Part shown: positions 10,413 through 21,439 of the stretch, piece by piece
Layout: each line of letters begins with the position of its first letter
How positions within the stretch are numbered: position 1 is the first letter of the stretch
Assembly (NCBI GenBank): GCA_903632075.3
Contig: CAHIKZ030005497.1
Coordinates: 1,562,001 to 1,626,000 of the forward strand
Reading direction: 5' to 3'
DNA from: Acanthosepion pharaonis
Taxonomy: Eukaryota > Mollusca > Cephalopoda > Sepiida > Sepiidae
Length of the DNA: 64,000 nucleotides
The notes under the pieces: model-generated
Database searches by the model: none
The model's input: the letters and a program-made list of their open reading frames with translations, nothing else
What the model was told of the DNA's origin: nothing
Position numbers and translations under genes: made by a program

Positions 10413-10633
10413 CGTATCTGATGTCAAATTCGTAGAAAGTTGCTAAGTTTCAAGGAAAACCCATCAAAAGATGCCATTTTTGGCAATATAAGACAGGAAT
10501 AATCCAAAACGATTTTTAATGTAGGTGATGACACAATTAAGAGAAGATCACCTTGAGAAAATTGGAAATATTTGCAACTGGTCATCTAAAACAAAAAAAA
10601 AAAAATATGATCCACACTCATTATATCGAATCC

Positions 10634-10640
<7 letters not shown>
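10410..10640 (+). repeat. Dispersed repeat R, plus copy
   Basis: Shares a 200-bp block with 19855-20085. Landmarks include 'TTTCAAGGAAAACCCATC', 'GACACAATTAA', 'GGAAATATTTGCAACTGG' and 'CATCTAAAAC'. It is flanked by TA arrays on both sides. Type unknown. No coding potential. Confidence 0.75.

Positions 10641-10698
<58 letters not shown>
10637..10698. repeat. (TA)n microsatellite inside repeat R
   Basis: The array separates 'CGAATCCCTC' from 'TGGATCTGATG', the two edges of adjacent R copies. Confidence 0.95.
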
Positions 10699-10700
<2 letters not shown>

Positions 10701-10790
10701 ATCTGATGTGAAATTCGTTTGCAAATCCTTTAACCCTCACATTGAGGGATCTGCAGATTTACTGCCTGACACTACCAAATTGATAGAAAC
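10699..10790 (+). repeat. Dispersed repeat R, 5' part
   Basis: 'GGATCTGATGTGAAATTCG' and 'GAGGGATCTGCAGATTTAC' match the start of the 10410 copy and the minus copy at 9364. Confidence 0.7.
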
Positions 10791-11390
10791 CTAACATTTA
10801 TCACTAAAATATCTAAAACAATAAAGTCTTAGTCAGTACTAAACAGAGCCATATGCTCAAACTTCATGAAATCTGTAATAATTGTCGCTAAAAAACATAG
10901 GATAAACCGCACGGGATCTAAGTAAAAGATTATACGAACACAAAAGGGACATTTTCAAAAACAATACATTAAATGCATTAGTTTCTCCCGGTAACAAGAC
11001 TGGTCAAAATTTTGGCATAAAAAAAATGCTACTCTGATTAAAGTAGAAAACAATTCACTAAGACGAAAATGTTTAGAGAGTACCTTGATCGCAAGGTAAT
11101 CAGCGGTAATTGTGCACCTTGGATCTTACAATGCGTCACCATTCATAGCATATCTTCTATTACCTAATAACAAAAGTTGGATAAAAAGGAAAAAGATCTA
11201 AATTAAATCGTATAGATTATATACCCCCACCCAAAAATTAATCTATTAATTAATTAATCAAATTTAAAATCCCCGGCATCCCTCGATTGTAGTCGCACCA
11301 CGGTAACAAATTTATTCCGATGTATCCCTAAGGGACGAAACGCGACACACCAAAACTTTTTCCCTTTGCCATACATTTTCCCCAATATTG
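10791..11390. other. No recognisable feature
   Basis: Unassigned AT-rich sequence. 'GGGACGAAACGCGAC' at 11333 weakly recalls Penelope terminal motifs but has no partner. Confidence 0.45.

Positions 11391-11392
<2 letters not shown>

Positions 11393-11440
<48 letters not shown>
11393..11440. repeat. (TA)n microsatellite
   Basis: TA array directly before a SINE-like block. Confidence 0.95.
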
Positions 11441-11442
<2 letters not shown>

Positions 11443-11446
11443 CGTA

Positions 11447-11660
11447 TTACAATCACTTACGTGCTAATACCCTTTGGGAATGTTATTAATCCTCTCCTTC
11501 TCCCTCTAGCCACGGGTAAATAACAATACAGACTGTGTTCTATAGCCTTGGATGGCAACAGTTCTTGGTGGGGGACAACTGTGAATTCGCCACCTGCGGA
11601 CGATCATTTGAGGACCTTGTGTCAGGCAGTGCACCAGGCATCTATATTATTCAGCCCTTC
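11447..11660 (+). mobile_element. SINE tail-domain fragment
   Basis: 'TCACTTACGTGCTAATACC', a TTTGGGAA block and a CTCCTTCTCCC/'CACGGGTAAATAACA' segment match the body of the tRNA-like SINE at 43030-43290 and relatives at 32440 and 53785. The tRNA-like head is missing, so this copy is 5' truncated. Cephalopod SINEs with a shared central domain are known; this may belong to such a group. Confidence 0.6.
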
Positions 11661-11671
11661 AAAAAGTGTGG

Positions 11672-11730
<59 letters not shown>
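11672..11730. repeat. (TA)n microsatellite
   Basis: TA array at the 3' edge of the SINE-like block. Confidence 0.95.
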
Positions 11731-11732
<2 letters not shown>

Positions 11733-11865
11733 TATGCATTTCGTACATGTTCAACTTATTTCATGATAATATCTACGACGGAAGACGAGATCAACCTTCC
11801 CCAAAAAAGATTCAACGTGGTGCCTTGTGAGTGAAATTTTACAAATAAGACGGCAATGATTCTGC

Positions 11866-13245
11866 TCGCATCTTGAGCATATCTTACTTGAAGATTTTAG
11901 CATACGACCCTTGAGGATATGAACGTACTGGTCTTGAGTGTATACGCCTTGAGGTTTTAAACATACTGTTCTTGAGGATTAGGTCGTACGGGTCTTGAGT
12001 ATTTAAGTGTACTGGTCTTGAGGATTTGAGCGTACGGTGTTTGAGGATTTAAGAGTATACCGGCCTTGATGTGTTGAGCATACAGGCCTTGGTGTTTTGA
12101 TTAAACTGAACTTGAGGATTTGATAATGGTGGTCTTGATGATTTAAGCCTACAGGGCTTGAGGATTTAAATGTACTGGTCTTGGGGATTTGAGCATATGG
12201 GCCTTGCGGGTTAAAGCGTCCTGGTCTTGAGGATTTGAACGTTTAGGTCTTGAGGCTATTTCTGTACCTCCGTTGTTCTTTTCAGCGTAATTGTCTTGTG
12301 GATTTGAGTGTTTAGACCTTGAGTTTTGACTATATCAGCCTTGATGTTTTGGGGGTTCTTGTTTTGAGGATTTGAGGATACCGGTCTTGATGCTTTTAGC
12401 ATATCGTCCTTTAGGAATTAAGCGCATTGATCTTGAGGGTTTGAGTGTAGCGGCCTTGAAGCTTTGAGCATACTGACCTGATGTTTTGAGCATGCCGATT
12501 TGAGCGTACAGATCTTGATGATTGGAGCATACATACATTGAGGATTTTTGCGTACGAGCATTAAGGCTTTGTGCGTAATGGGCTTAGAATTTGTTTGTGC
12601 GAGTCTTGAAATTTTGAGCATACCGGCCTTGATGAGTTGAGCTTACCTGTCTTGAGTACATGAACTTTATAACTTTGCGGATGTGAATATAACGGTCTTG
12701 ACGATTTGATCCTTTCTGTCTTGAGTGTTTGAGTATTCTGACTTTGGGGATGAGAATATACCAGCCTTGAGTATTTGAGCTTAGCTGTTTTGAGTATATG
12801 ATTATTCAGACTTTGAGGATGTGAATATAATGGCCTTGACGATATGAATATACCTGTCTTGACTATATGAGCATTACGCTTTTGAGGATGTGAATATACT
12901 GACCTTGAGGATTTAAGTTTACTGGCTTTGAGGCGTTAGTTCTACACGTCTTGAGAATTTGAGCATCCCTGTCTTAGGGTTTTGTGCATTTGAGGATTTG
13001 TGAGTGCTTGTTATGAGGATTTTAAATACTGGGCTTGATGTTTTGAGCGTATTAGTCTTGAGGGGTTGATGGATAGACTTCGAGTATTTTAGCGTACGGG
13101 CACTGCGGTTTACCGGCATACCTAACTGTGGATCTTTAGCGTATGTTCTTTGGGGATTTGCGCATATCGGCCTTGAGGATTTGGGCGTATTGCTATGCGT
13201 ATCTGAGCGTAAGGGCCTTGAGGATTTATAGCTTTCGGGCCTTGT
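11866..13245 (+). repeat. 1.4-kb minisatellite, 23-bp unit
   Basis: Diverged tandem repeats of the type 'TGGTCTTGAGGATTTGAG' plus 'CGTAC', with a period of about 23 bp. There are roughly 55-60 units of variable quality, with substitutions such as TTGATG and TTTGGG. Because 23 is not a multiple of three, the local minus frames (Leu-Lys-Ser/His-Gln rich) shift phase from unit to unit and are not genes. It begins after the short plus frame at 11535-11834 and ends abruptly near 13245. Confidence 0.93.
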
Positions 13246-13810
13246 TTAAGCTGCTGATTGTACAAGACTATACACTCACATCTAGAAACTGTAACTAAGT
13301 TCCAATCAAAATAGTGTCACCATTAACCGTAGTTTGCATATTTGTGTTATTAATAAATCGTATTTTTTTAAAAATATAAATGACATGCTGCATGATACTG
13401 GAGGTCAATTTATTGTAGATTTATTAGTACACCGATTATAAATTTTCGACTTAATGTGTTACTTTTTTTTATTTTAATTAAGACTATATTCTTTAAACTG
13501 AATTATTGTCTGACTGTTCACAACGAGGGATATCCAAAACAACTGCGATCAATACACAAGCGAAAGCTGAAGAAAACTGAATGTGGCTTGGTTAGGCTGT
13601 ATATCTAGACACATCGGAGAACAGAAATTTAAATTTAAGCGTCCCTCACCTACTGTAATTCTCTGGATGGATAAGTATAAGAGAAAGTTGTTTATTTTGG
13701 TCTTTATTCTTACATTATTATGTTCTGTCGCGGGGCAAAATACGTAACATATTTCATATCTCGTTATTCAATTGTTTACAACATCAAAAGTTGCATTTAT
13801 TTGTATTATA
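13246..13810. other. No recognisable feature
   Basis: Unassigned AT-rich sequence between the minisatellite and the palindrome region. Confidence 0.5.
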
Positions 13811-13875
13811 GACATTTATATGTTTAACATTCTTTTTATAGATACAAGTATTTAAATAAATGCTCTGTTTATAAT
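13811..13875 (+). repeat. Single copy of the palindrome arm
   Basis: 'ATGTTTAACATTCTTTTTAT' and 'AAATGCTCTGTTT' match 14178-14228, so one arm of the large palindrome also exists separately about 370 bp upstream. Confidence 0.85.
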
Positions 13876-13904
13876 AAACAGTATTAAACACCATTTACCG
13901 GCCT

Positions 13905-14032
13905 GAATGTCCGAGAAATTTTCATAGAAAATATTCGTCCCTTGACAGGATACGAACCTGCATCCTATACGGAACCGTCATTTACGCTGACGTGCCTTAA
14001 CCGACTCGGCCACAAAAGAGCGTTCGGTAGGC
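13905..14032 (-). mobile_element. tRNA-derived SINE, minus strand
   Basis: The minus strand reads 'GTGGCCGAGTCGGTTAAGG' (an A box of the Leu/Ser tRNA type) and, about 45 nt on, 'GGTTCGTATCCTGTC' (B box). This is followed by a body ending 'CATTCAGGCCGG'. The same body recurs at 47625-47665. RNA polymerase III transcription from the internal boxes would be expected for the family. A genuine tRNA is unlikely, since no cloverleaf with intact acceptor arm is evident and a non-tRNA body follows. Confidence 0.7.
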
Positions 14033-14132
14033 AATGTCGAATTTACTGCTTATAAACTTCAATCTTCCATGAATCTCGTACATTCATAACTGTTCATGGC
14101 GTATCAAATGTAAAAAAAAAAATGACGTCATA

Positions 14133-14324
14133 TATTAAGAATTGGACAAACTCCGATAATTTATTAAAGACATTTTTATGTTTAACATTCTTTTTATAGA
14201 TACAAGTATTTAAGTAAATGCTCTGTTTAAACAGAGCATTTACTTAAATACTTGTATCTATAAAAAGAATGTTAAACATAAAAATGTCTCTAATAAATTG
14301 TCGGACTTTGTCCAATTCTTAATG
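14133..14324. repeat. Near-perfect 192-bp palindrome without spacer
   Basis: Centred at 14228/14229 ('GTTT' with 'AAAC'). The left arm 14133-14228 matches the reverse complement of 14229-14324 with only a few mismatches. As single-stranded DNA or RNA it would form a hairpin of about 95 bp. Confidence 0.93.
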
Positions 14325-15180
14325 TATTTATTTGTATGTATATCTCGCCAGAAATTCTATATTTTCTTTTTTTTTTTTTTACAAAGAAAACAAATAATAT
14401 TAATTCCCTGCTCGATTTTGGTTTGGTGGAGGTTATTTGAATAGATATATTAGTTAAAACTTAATAGAAAATATACTGTCGTTTCCATAACTAAATCTAA
14501 CCTAACGTTTGGGCAAATTCGTTCTAAAGTCTAATTCAACTATATACTTCTAATGTCTCCGCTTGAACACCGACATTTTATTTATTATTATTATTATTAT
14601 TATTTCTTCTTTTTCTACCCGAATAGGTTCACCTACATTTCGATTCACACTCCTAGAGTTCAAATACTTCTAACGTCTCCGGCTGAAGTTTGAAATTTTA
14701 TTCACTTAATCTTTATCTTATGTATTTAATCTACGCCCCAATAAGAGTAGATAGGCTCGCCTGTCACCCGGTACATACTCCTCCCTAGTAAATGTTTATC
14801 TTTTTTCGAACTGGTTTTCCGGTTCGTTCAAATCTGTTCTCTTTACATCTACGCCTGAAATATTCTAATTTGCTTATCGTTCTCTTCTCCAGACTGTTGT
14901 ATAGGATTTGAATTTTATCCTTTGTTTCCCGTATAGAATTGGTGTTCCGGTTCCTTCTAAAGTCTACTTCAACTCTATAGTTCAAACGTCGACGTCTGAA
15001 CTCTGAAATCTTTATTCACTAATAAAATCTTGACCACTTTGATAAGAGAATTAACAGTTCGCTTTAGTGTATAGCCCCAAGGATTTCACTTATTGCCCTT
15101 TCAACTCTGGCTCATCTTCGCACAGTAACCCTCTACCATAAATGGCTCTTGGGCCTTGTATTGCGTGAACTTTAGTAAAT
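14325..15180. other. AT-rich, short internal similarity
   Basis: 'CTTCTAACGTCTCCG', 'CTTCTAATGTCTCCG' and 'CAAACGTCGACGTCTGAA' recur at about 14549, 14666 and 14983, hinting at a diverged repeat of about 120-320 bp. There is a (TTA)n at 14580-14600. No gene seen. Confidence 0.45.
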
Positions 15181-15189
15181 ATATCACTA

Positions 15190-15222
15190 AAGGTATGATA
15201 TATATATATATATATATATATA
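15190..15222. repeat. (TA)n microsatellite
   Basis: Short TA array. Confidence 0.9.
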
Positions 15223-15654
15223 GTTTTTTTAAGCCAAAAAAAAAATTCCTCAACATACGGACAGTATATTTCTAGCCGTTCTGTGCGCGGCTATCGTTAG
15301 CCTCTAAATGTCTGTCTCGGATCATTGTTTTAAATAGAGTTTCAATGTCATTCCTCCTCTGGTAGACGCCTTGTTAACGAGAATGGGTTTGTGTTAGCGA
15401 TTGGTTGGAGTGTAAGATACCTTATCCCGGGGGAACCTGTCTGGGGTTGGAATTTATTTATGGCCAGAACCTTTGTTGTTTATAGTTTAATATCAGTTTC
15501 TACTACGTGGTGTTTCCTATACAAGCCCCGTGTGTGTTTCTTGGATTCACAGTAAATGGTTTTTGTACTACAACTGTCTAATATTATTAAACCAGTTTTA
15601 ACAATTAATATTACTAGGAGCCACCCGGATTATATACCAACGGATCGATCACCT

Positions 15655-15657
<3 letters not shown>
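15223..15657. other. No recognisable feature
   Basis: Unassigned, slightly GC-richer sequence. Confidence 0.45.

Positions 15658-15747
<90 letters not shown>
15658..15747. repeat. (TA)n(TG)n compound microsatellite
   Basis: TA array to 15715 then TG array. Confidence 0.96.
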
Positions 15748-15750
<3 letters not shown>

Positions 15751-16027
15751 GCCAGCGATTTTTCATTTATGCATGTTTCATTAAATAATATAGACAGGTT
15801 ACATAATATATAATATACATAATATACTGGTTGATATATTGAAAAGTAATTGTCATCTTTGATACTGGCCTCTCTAAGCCGAATGTTTAGATTGCATTTA
15901 TAAATGTATCAATATGGTGATTTCCTTTCGTCCTTCAATGATAATGTTATAAAGCTCATCAGACAATATGAAAGTAACTTAAAATAAATAGACAAAACCT
16001 GTCTATATTATTTAATGAAATATGCAT

Positions 16028-16029
<2 letters not shown>

Positions 16030-16104
<75 letters not shown>
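16030..16104. repeat. (TA)n microsatellite
   Basis: Uninterrupted TA array of about 75 bp. Confidence 0.96.
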
Positions 16105-16106
<2 letters not shown>

Positions 16107-17300
16107 ACTGTGCCAGATTTATCAATCAGAAGCCTGGCGTCGCTTTGAAAAGAACATTTATCGAGATATTTCAGAATAAATTATTCGACTTCGGTGGTTA
16201 ATATCCACAATTTGATTAGTTGCAATGCAAAGGAATCATTTTTTTTTTTTTAAAAATAAGAATTATTTCTCATAATTAACTTGCGCTCTCCTTAGCTACT
16301 TACACAATACACGAAGCCAAGAAAATATACCTTGAAAATAATTTCTGATTAGCTGTTATAACTTGAATATTTGGACTTACAGAGTAATTATTTTCTGTTT
16401 TTCTGTGTCCGATATTAGAATAGTTATTTTTCTTTTTAACACCCAAGTGGAAAGAAAAAAGTGATTGTAATCGCCACCATTGCAAAGGAAAAGAAGGGCG
16501 TGTATGTGGCAGTGTACGTTATTTCATTTCCCGATAATAATGGAAACGAGATTTTAAGAGACTTCAGCGTGATTTCTCGATAAGAAGCCAAAGAATTGTT
16601 ACGAGTTGCTGATAACTTGCGGTGAGAAAATTGCTTTATATATTTTCTATCGGTACGCGTGTCTATATTTCTCTGGGTTGAGTTGATTTCGTAAATTAAA
16701 TAGAAGTAATTCAACACAATTTATTTCGGACACTTAACCCCCCTTTTTTTCTTTATGCGATGCTGTTAACGGCTAATCCTTCCTTCCGGATTCGTCTGAA
16801 GGAAAAATGAAGGTCCTCATAGAAAAAATATATAAATATAATAAAAGATAGTATAAAATACGGAATACTTCCTTTTGAAAAAAAATTACCAGTAGAAAAA
16901 ATGCTATCAACAACATCTATCTTACTGTCGTCTGTTTAAATTGGTGCATTTTTTTCATTTTAACTAAACTACAATTATATACTATAAATATGGAATGTGC
17001 AAGTTTTACTGAAATGTGCCGGAAAACATCTTCTTAATTGTTCGTGTGAAAGGAAAGATATTTGTTTCATTTTGGGTTTTGGTTTTTTTTTTTTCGGGGG
17101 GTGGTAAAGATATGAATGTGAGATCGATAGTTATGCGTGAATTCTAAATTCTTTTACTAATGTTCCTTGAGCCTCTTAAGGATCATTGTCGGAAAAAGCA
17201 ATAACTTTATTTTTTTTTGGTGAGGTGGGGGGGGGGCTCAGTAATTCATTTCTCTTGATAATATTATGTGTAAAAGGACATCTATCTAGCGAGCAACAAT
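16105..17300. other. No recognisable feature
   Basis: AT-rich. It contains T-runs at 16230-16250, 17080-17095 and 17205-17220 and a G-run at 17225-17236. The minus frames are short and unrecognised. Confidence 0.5.
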
Positions 17301-17459
17301 CATAGTGTGCCATTTTTTGTTTTTTTCTTTGTTACTCTTTTTCTTTGTTACTCTTTTTCTATCTTTGTTTCTATCGATACACGTAAGATTTATATGTATC
17401 TGTCTTCTCTCCCTTTTTCCCCCTCTGTCTCTCTCTACACATACACATTTTTGTGCAAA

Positions 17460-17715
17460 TTTACACTTATCTATCTAGCAGGTGTTCTTTCTTTCTATCT
17501 ATTTATAATGCTTTATTTTTCCTATCTATATTTCTTTCTTTCTATCTATAGATTTCTACTTATTTATCTATCTATATTTTTCATTCTTTCTGTGTATCTA
17601 TACCTCTTTTTCTTTACATTTATCTATATATATATATATATTTATTTCATTCTATCTATTTATATTTCATTCTTTCTATTTATATTCCTTTCGTTTTATC
17701 TATCTATCAAGAAAT
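17460..17715. repeat. Degenerate TCTA/TTTC tetranucleotide tract
   Basis: Irregular 'TATCTATCTATA' and 'TTTCTTTCTATC' motifs. It is the decayed flank of the large array downstream. Confidence 0.85.
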
Positions 17716-17717
17716 AC

Positions 17718-17769
<52 letters not shown>

Positions 17770-17825
17770 CTTCCTTTCTATCCATATATATGCATATATA
17801 TATATATATATATGTGTGTGTATTT
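17716..17825. repeat. (TA)n arrays with short spacer
   Basis: Two TA blocks and a short TG run immediately before the TCTA array. Confidence 0.93.
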
Positions 17826-17826
17826 A

Positions 17827-17874
<48 letters not shown>

Positions 17875-17880
17875 ACAGTC

Positions 17881-17938
<58 letters not shown>

Positions 17939-17944
17939 ACAGTC

Positions 17945-17994
<50 letters not shown>

Positions 17995-18000
17995 ACAGTC

Positions 18001-18052
<52 letters not shown>
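17826..18052. repeat. (TCTA)n higher-order array
   Basis: Four blocks of 11-15 TCTA units are separated by an identical 'TCACAGTCTC' interruption. The three interruptions lie at about 17873, 17937 and 17995. The repeated interruption shows that whole blocks were duplicated. The long Leu-Ser-Ile-Tyr frames here are not genes. Confidence 0.96.
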
Positions 18053-18053
<1 letters not shown>

Positions 18054-18172
18054 TTCCTTTGTTCATTTGTCTCTTTCCTTCTTTTTTTTCTACATATATA
18101 TCTGTACATATCAATCTTCCTAAGGTTTTCCTTTCTCTTCCTCCCCATCTATCTCTTTCTGTACACGCACCC

Positions 18173-18173
<1 letters not shown>

Positions 18174-18246
<73 letters not shown>
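18174..18246. repeat. (TA)n microsatellite
   Basis: About 70 bp of TA. Confidence 0.96.
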
Positions 18247-18296
18247 TGGGAGAAAGATAATGTCGCAAATTGATTGGCGGTGTTAATAAATAGTGC

Positions 18297-18298
<2 letters not shown>

Positions 18299-18345
<47 letters not shown>
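18299..18345. repeat. (TA)n microsatellite
   Basis: About 46 bp of TA. Confidence 0.95.
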
Positions 18346-18347
<2 letters not shown>

Positions 18348-18590
18348 TTCCACTCAAAAAGACAGTTAAAAATAATGGAAGAGTGAATAATAAAAAGAAG
18401 CCAAATCACAATACAGCCATAATTACAGATCGTCTTCGGGAATGAAAAAAGCTCTCTGAAAGTTTTACACAGTCCATATGCACAAACAAATTAATTGTAC
18501 AAATAAAAGAAATATTTAATAAAATGCTTAATCTCGAACGATGGCTTGGCAGTCGTGAATCTTTTACATAAGGTGGATTTCCTCACAAAC
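18346..18590. other. No recognisable feature
   Basis: Unique-looking AT-rich sequence between arrays. Confidence 0.45.
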
Positions 18591-19257
<667 letters not shown>

Positions 19258-19280
19258 AATTTTACATTTACTGTTTATCA

Positions 19281-19282
<2 letters not shown>

Positions 19283-19335
<53 letters not shown>
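19283..19335. repeat. (TA)n microsatellite
   Basis: TA array of about 50 bp. Confidence 0.95.
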
Positions 19336-19339
<4 letters not shown>

Positions 19340-19854
19340 TTATTTGTATAAGATTATGTTCATGTGTCTATTCGTATTGTTTACATATTCGTTTGCTTTA
19401 TTCTTTTATGTGATGAATAAGTCTGTAAAATCGAATACATGTAATGGCGTGTATGGCTTTGATATTGTTTTGCATAACCTTATAGAGGTTACCCGCTATT
19501 TGCATCTGCATTTAATTGTACGTTTTCTCACTTGTTGCCAGAAAAGATCCTTGGACAACATACAAAAAAAAATTATCCTCGTTCTCTAGCAAAGGGATTC
19601 CTTCGTCCCAGTGATTGATGGACCCCTGTGTCTTAATCCACGTGACCAGTCTAAACAAGAACCTGCACAAAGAAGAGAAAAGAAACGAAATAAAACGAGA
19701 AGTGGATTCGCTTCTAATAAATAATGCCGGTTGCAAACCTGAACGTTTAAATACGAAGCTTTTCCCCATGTTACTGATATTATCTCTTACTGAATTCTCT
19801 TACCTTTTCTCCATTCGGCCATTTGACCTCCACAGCTATTATAGCTCGGTAGAT
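19336..19854. other. No recognisable feature
   Basis: Contains frames of up to 85 codons on both strands overlapping each other. None is recognised. Confidence 0.45.
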
Positions 19855-20100
19855 AAACAGACGAATGTTGCCCAGTTTCAAAGAAAACTAATCAAAAGTA
19901 GCCATTTTCAGGCAATATACAATTTTCTATTTTCACTGAATGGGAAAAAAGCATTTTTATGGTGATAGTGTAAGCGTTGACACAATTAAAGGGAATATCA
20001 GCTTCTTCAGAAAACTGGAAATATTTACAACTGGTCATCTAAAACCAAAAAGAAACAGTACACATATAACATCGAAATCCCTTATACACACACTCATACA

Positions 20101-20131
<31 letters not shown>

Positions 20132-20145
20132 CACAAATCATGATT
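19855..20145 (+). repeat. Dispersed repeat R with CATA array
   Basis: Matches 10430-10640 ('CAGTTTCAAAGAAAAC', 'GGAAATATTTACAACTGG'). It ends in a (CATA)n run at 20096-20130, where the 10-kb copy has TA. So the same junction carries different simple repeats. Confidence 0.75.
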
Positions 20146-20580
20146 TAACCTAGAAAGACTTAGGAATTCTACCACACAAGTCAACCAACCATGAGTAGAA
20201 ATTAAATAAAAAAAACAAAGATTCTAAACTGGAATTGTTTTGTAAAACCCAAAACTTACAATCATAATGATATCAGCAATATTTGCCAGGAAGAAAAGTC
20301 AACAAATAATTACATTTCCAAAGCATGAAACCCTTCTGAATGTGTGATCAGAAATAATGAGCCGATGCATACGCACAAAAAAAAGTTCATTTTGAGTTCA
20401 TTCGAACCAGGATGAAAATATTTACATTTCTTATATAGCACATCCAATACAATTCTTTTCCCATAATATTACGCTTTTTAAATAATAAAGTGTTAACAAA
20501 TTATTTAGTCTGGATAGACTGAAGATACCGAAATTTTGAATCCAGGGTAGCGTGTTCCGCTGAACTCCTAATTATTTTTA
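20146..20580. other. No recognisable feature
   Basis: Unassigned AT-rich sequence. Confidence 0.5.
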
Positions 20581-20591
20581 ATTTTATTTTG

Positions 20592-20693
<102 letters not shown>

Positions 20694-20697
20694 CATT

Positions 20698-20851
20698 CGA
20701 GCCTAGAGTGGCCTGACGATTGCTTCTAGCATGAAACAGACTGTTGCCTCTAGGTGTTGACTTCAATGTTCACTTTTATATTTACACACGCTCTATCTCT
20801 CATATTGAGCACTTTATACCATAAATATAGTAAACCTTAAGACTATATTTC

Positions 20852-20853
<2 letters not shown>
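20698..20853 (+). repeat. Hammerhead-bearing repeat, copy 3 (most complete)
   Basis: Order: ribozyme-like fold 20702-20754, linker 'GTTGACTTCAATGTTCAC', then tail 'GCTCTATCTCTCATATTG', 'GCACTTTATACC' and 'CTTAAGACTATATTTC'. It is bounded by CA/TA arrays. The total is about 155 bp, short for any autonomous element and without coding capacity. This size range fits non-autonomous ribozyme-bearing retroelements, but no direct tandem copy was found. Confidence 0.75.
20702..20754 (+). ncRNA. Hammerhead ribozyme candidate, type I
   Basis: Stem I: CCUAG (20702-20706) with CUAGG (20750-20754), an internal loop AGU/U, then GGC (20710-20712) with GCC (20746-20748). Core CUGACGA 20713-20719. Stem II UGC/GCA with loop UUCUA, with a U-U at its base. 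GAAAC 20733-20737. Minimal stem III (A-U and C-G) closes loop AGACU. Cleavage triplet GUU 20743-20745. All invariant core nucleotides (C3, GA5-6, GA8-9, GAA, A-U, NUH) are present. The weak points are the short stem II and the non-canonical U-U where G-C is usual. Known hammerheads in Penelope-like elements also have tiny stem III. No activity evidence is available. Confidence 0.6.

Positions 20854-20888
<35 letters not shown>
20854..20888. repeat. (TA)n microsatellite
   Basis: Short TA array separating two different ribozyme-bearing segments. Confidence 0.93.
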
Positions 20889-20892
<4 letters not shown>

Positions 20893-21131
20893 TCTCGGGC
20901 CTTGAATAATCCTCAACAGAATGCGGAACTGAGTGAGTAGCGGCGTTGAGTCTGTTTTTTTGTCTCCTTCGTGTCCAAGGTCGGTGATAAAGTTGATATG
21001 ACGTTTGTGTTGTATCGAAACGGTCCGGATTCGATTCTCGTTAATGGATGCGCACTGCTGATGAGTCCACAAATAAGACGGAACTGCCGTCTAGTGCTTT
21101 CTGCATTCTGTTGAGGATTATTCCATGCTCG
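20884..21131 (+). mobile_element. Foldback element with second hammerhead-like fold
   Basis: Terminal inverted repeats: 'AATAATCCTCAACAGAATGC' at about 20898-20917 and its complement at about 21103-21122. The inside holds a B-box-like 'GGATTCGATTC' at about 21027 and the hammerhead-like fold 21046-21108. There is no coding sequence. It may be a small non-autonomous element; no second copy was found in the window. Confidence 0.5.
21046..21108 (+). ncRNA. Hammerhead ribozyme-like fold, second family
   Basis: Stem I: GCACUG/UAGUGC (6 bp, one G-U) plus GGAUGC/GCAUUC (6 bp, one G-U), separated by a 5-nt bulge UUUCU. Core CUGAUGA 21058-21064. Stem II GUC/GAC with loop CACAAAUAA. Then G-G-A-A-C where GAAAC is expected. 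Stem III of two pairs with loop UGCC. Cleavage triplet GUC 21089-21091. The single core departure is A13 to G, which should strongly reduce cleavage, so this copy is probably a decayed member of an active family. The bulged stem I and tiny stem III are usual for type I hammerheads of retroelements. Confidence 0.55.
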
Positions 21132-21168
21132 GAGAATTACTATATGATTTGCCTAAATCCCCAACATA

Positions 21169-21171
<3 letters not shown>

Positions 21172-21247
<76 letters not shown>
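21172..21247. repeat. (TA)n microsatellite
   Basis: About 75 bp of TA. Confidence 0.96.
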
Positions 21248-21249
<2 letters not shown>

Positions 21250-21439
21250 GATGGCGCGCATTCTTTTCTTTAAAAAGAAACACTTTCGATATTAATATAG
21301 TTCTAACCACCCCAGTGCAATCCTAAGACAAATACCCTCTACTGTTTGCACCAGGATTAGTAAACTATCGTCAAATAAAAAAAAAATCTTCATAGAATAA
21401 AGTACAATGCTGTTCGATAAAAGTGATTCAACTTATCCT

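Noticed and set aside
12335..13119. Lys/Ser/Gln-rich minus frames
   Set aside because: Products of a 23-bp tandem repeat whose period breaks the reading frame.
13905..14032. Functional tRNA gene
   Set aside because: A and B boxes are present but acceptor-stem pairing is not, and a SINE body follows.
17900..18050. CRISPR-like array (regular repeat with interruptions)
   Set aside because: Spacers are absent; it is a tetranucleotide microsatellite in a eukaryotic genome.
17307..18286. Long 317-codon and 156-codon frames rich in Ser-Ile-Tyr-Leu
   Set aside because: Translation of TCTA and TA microsatellites; no non-repeat domain.
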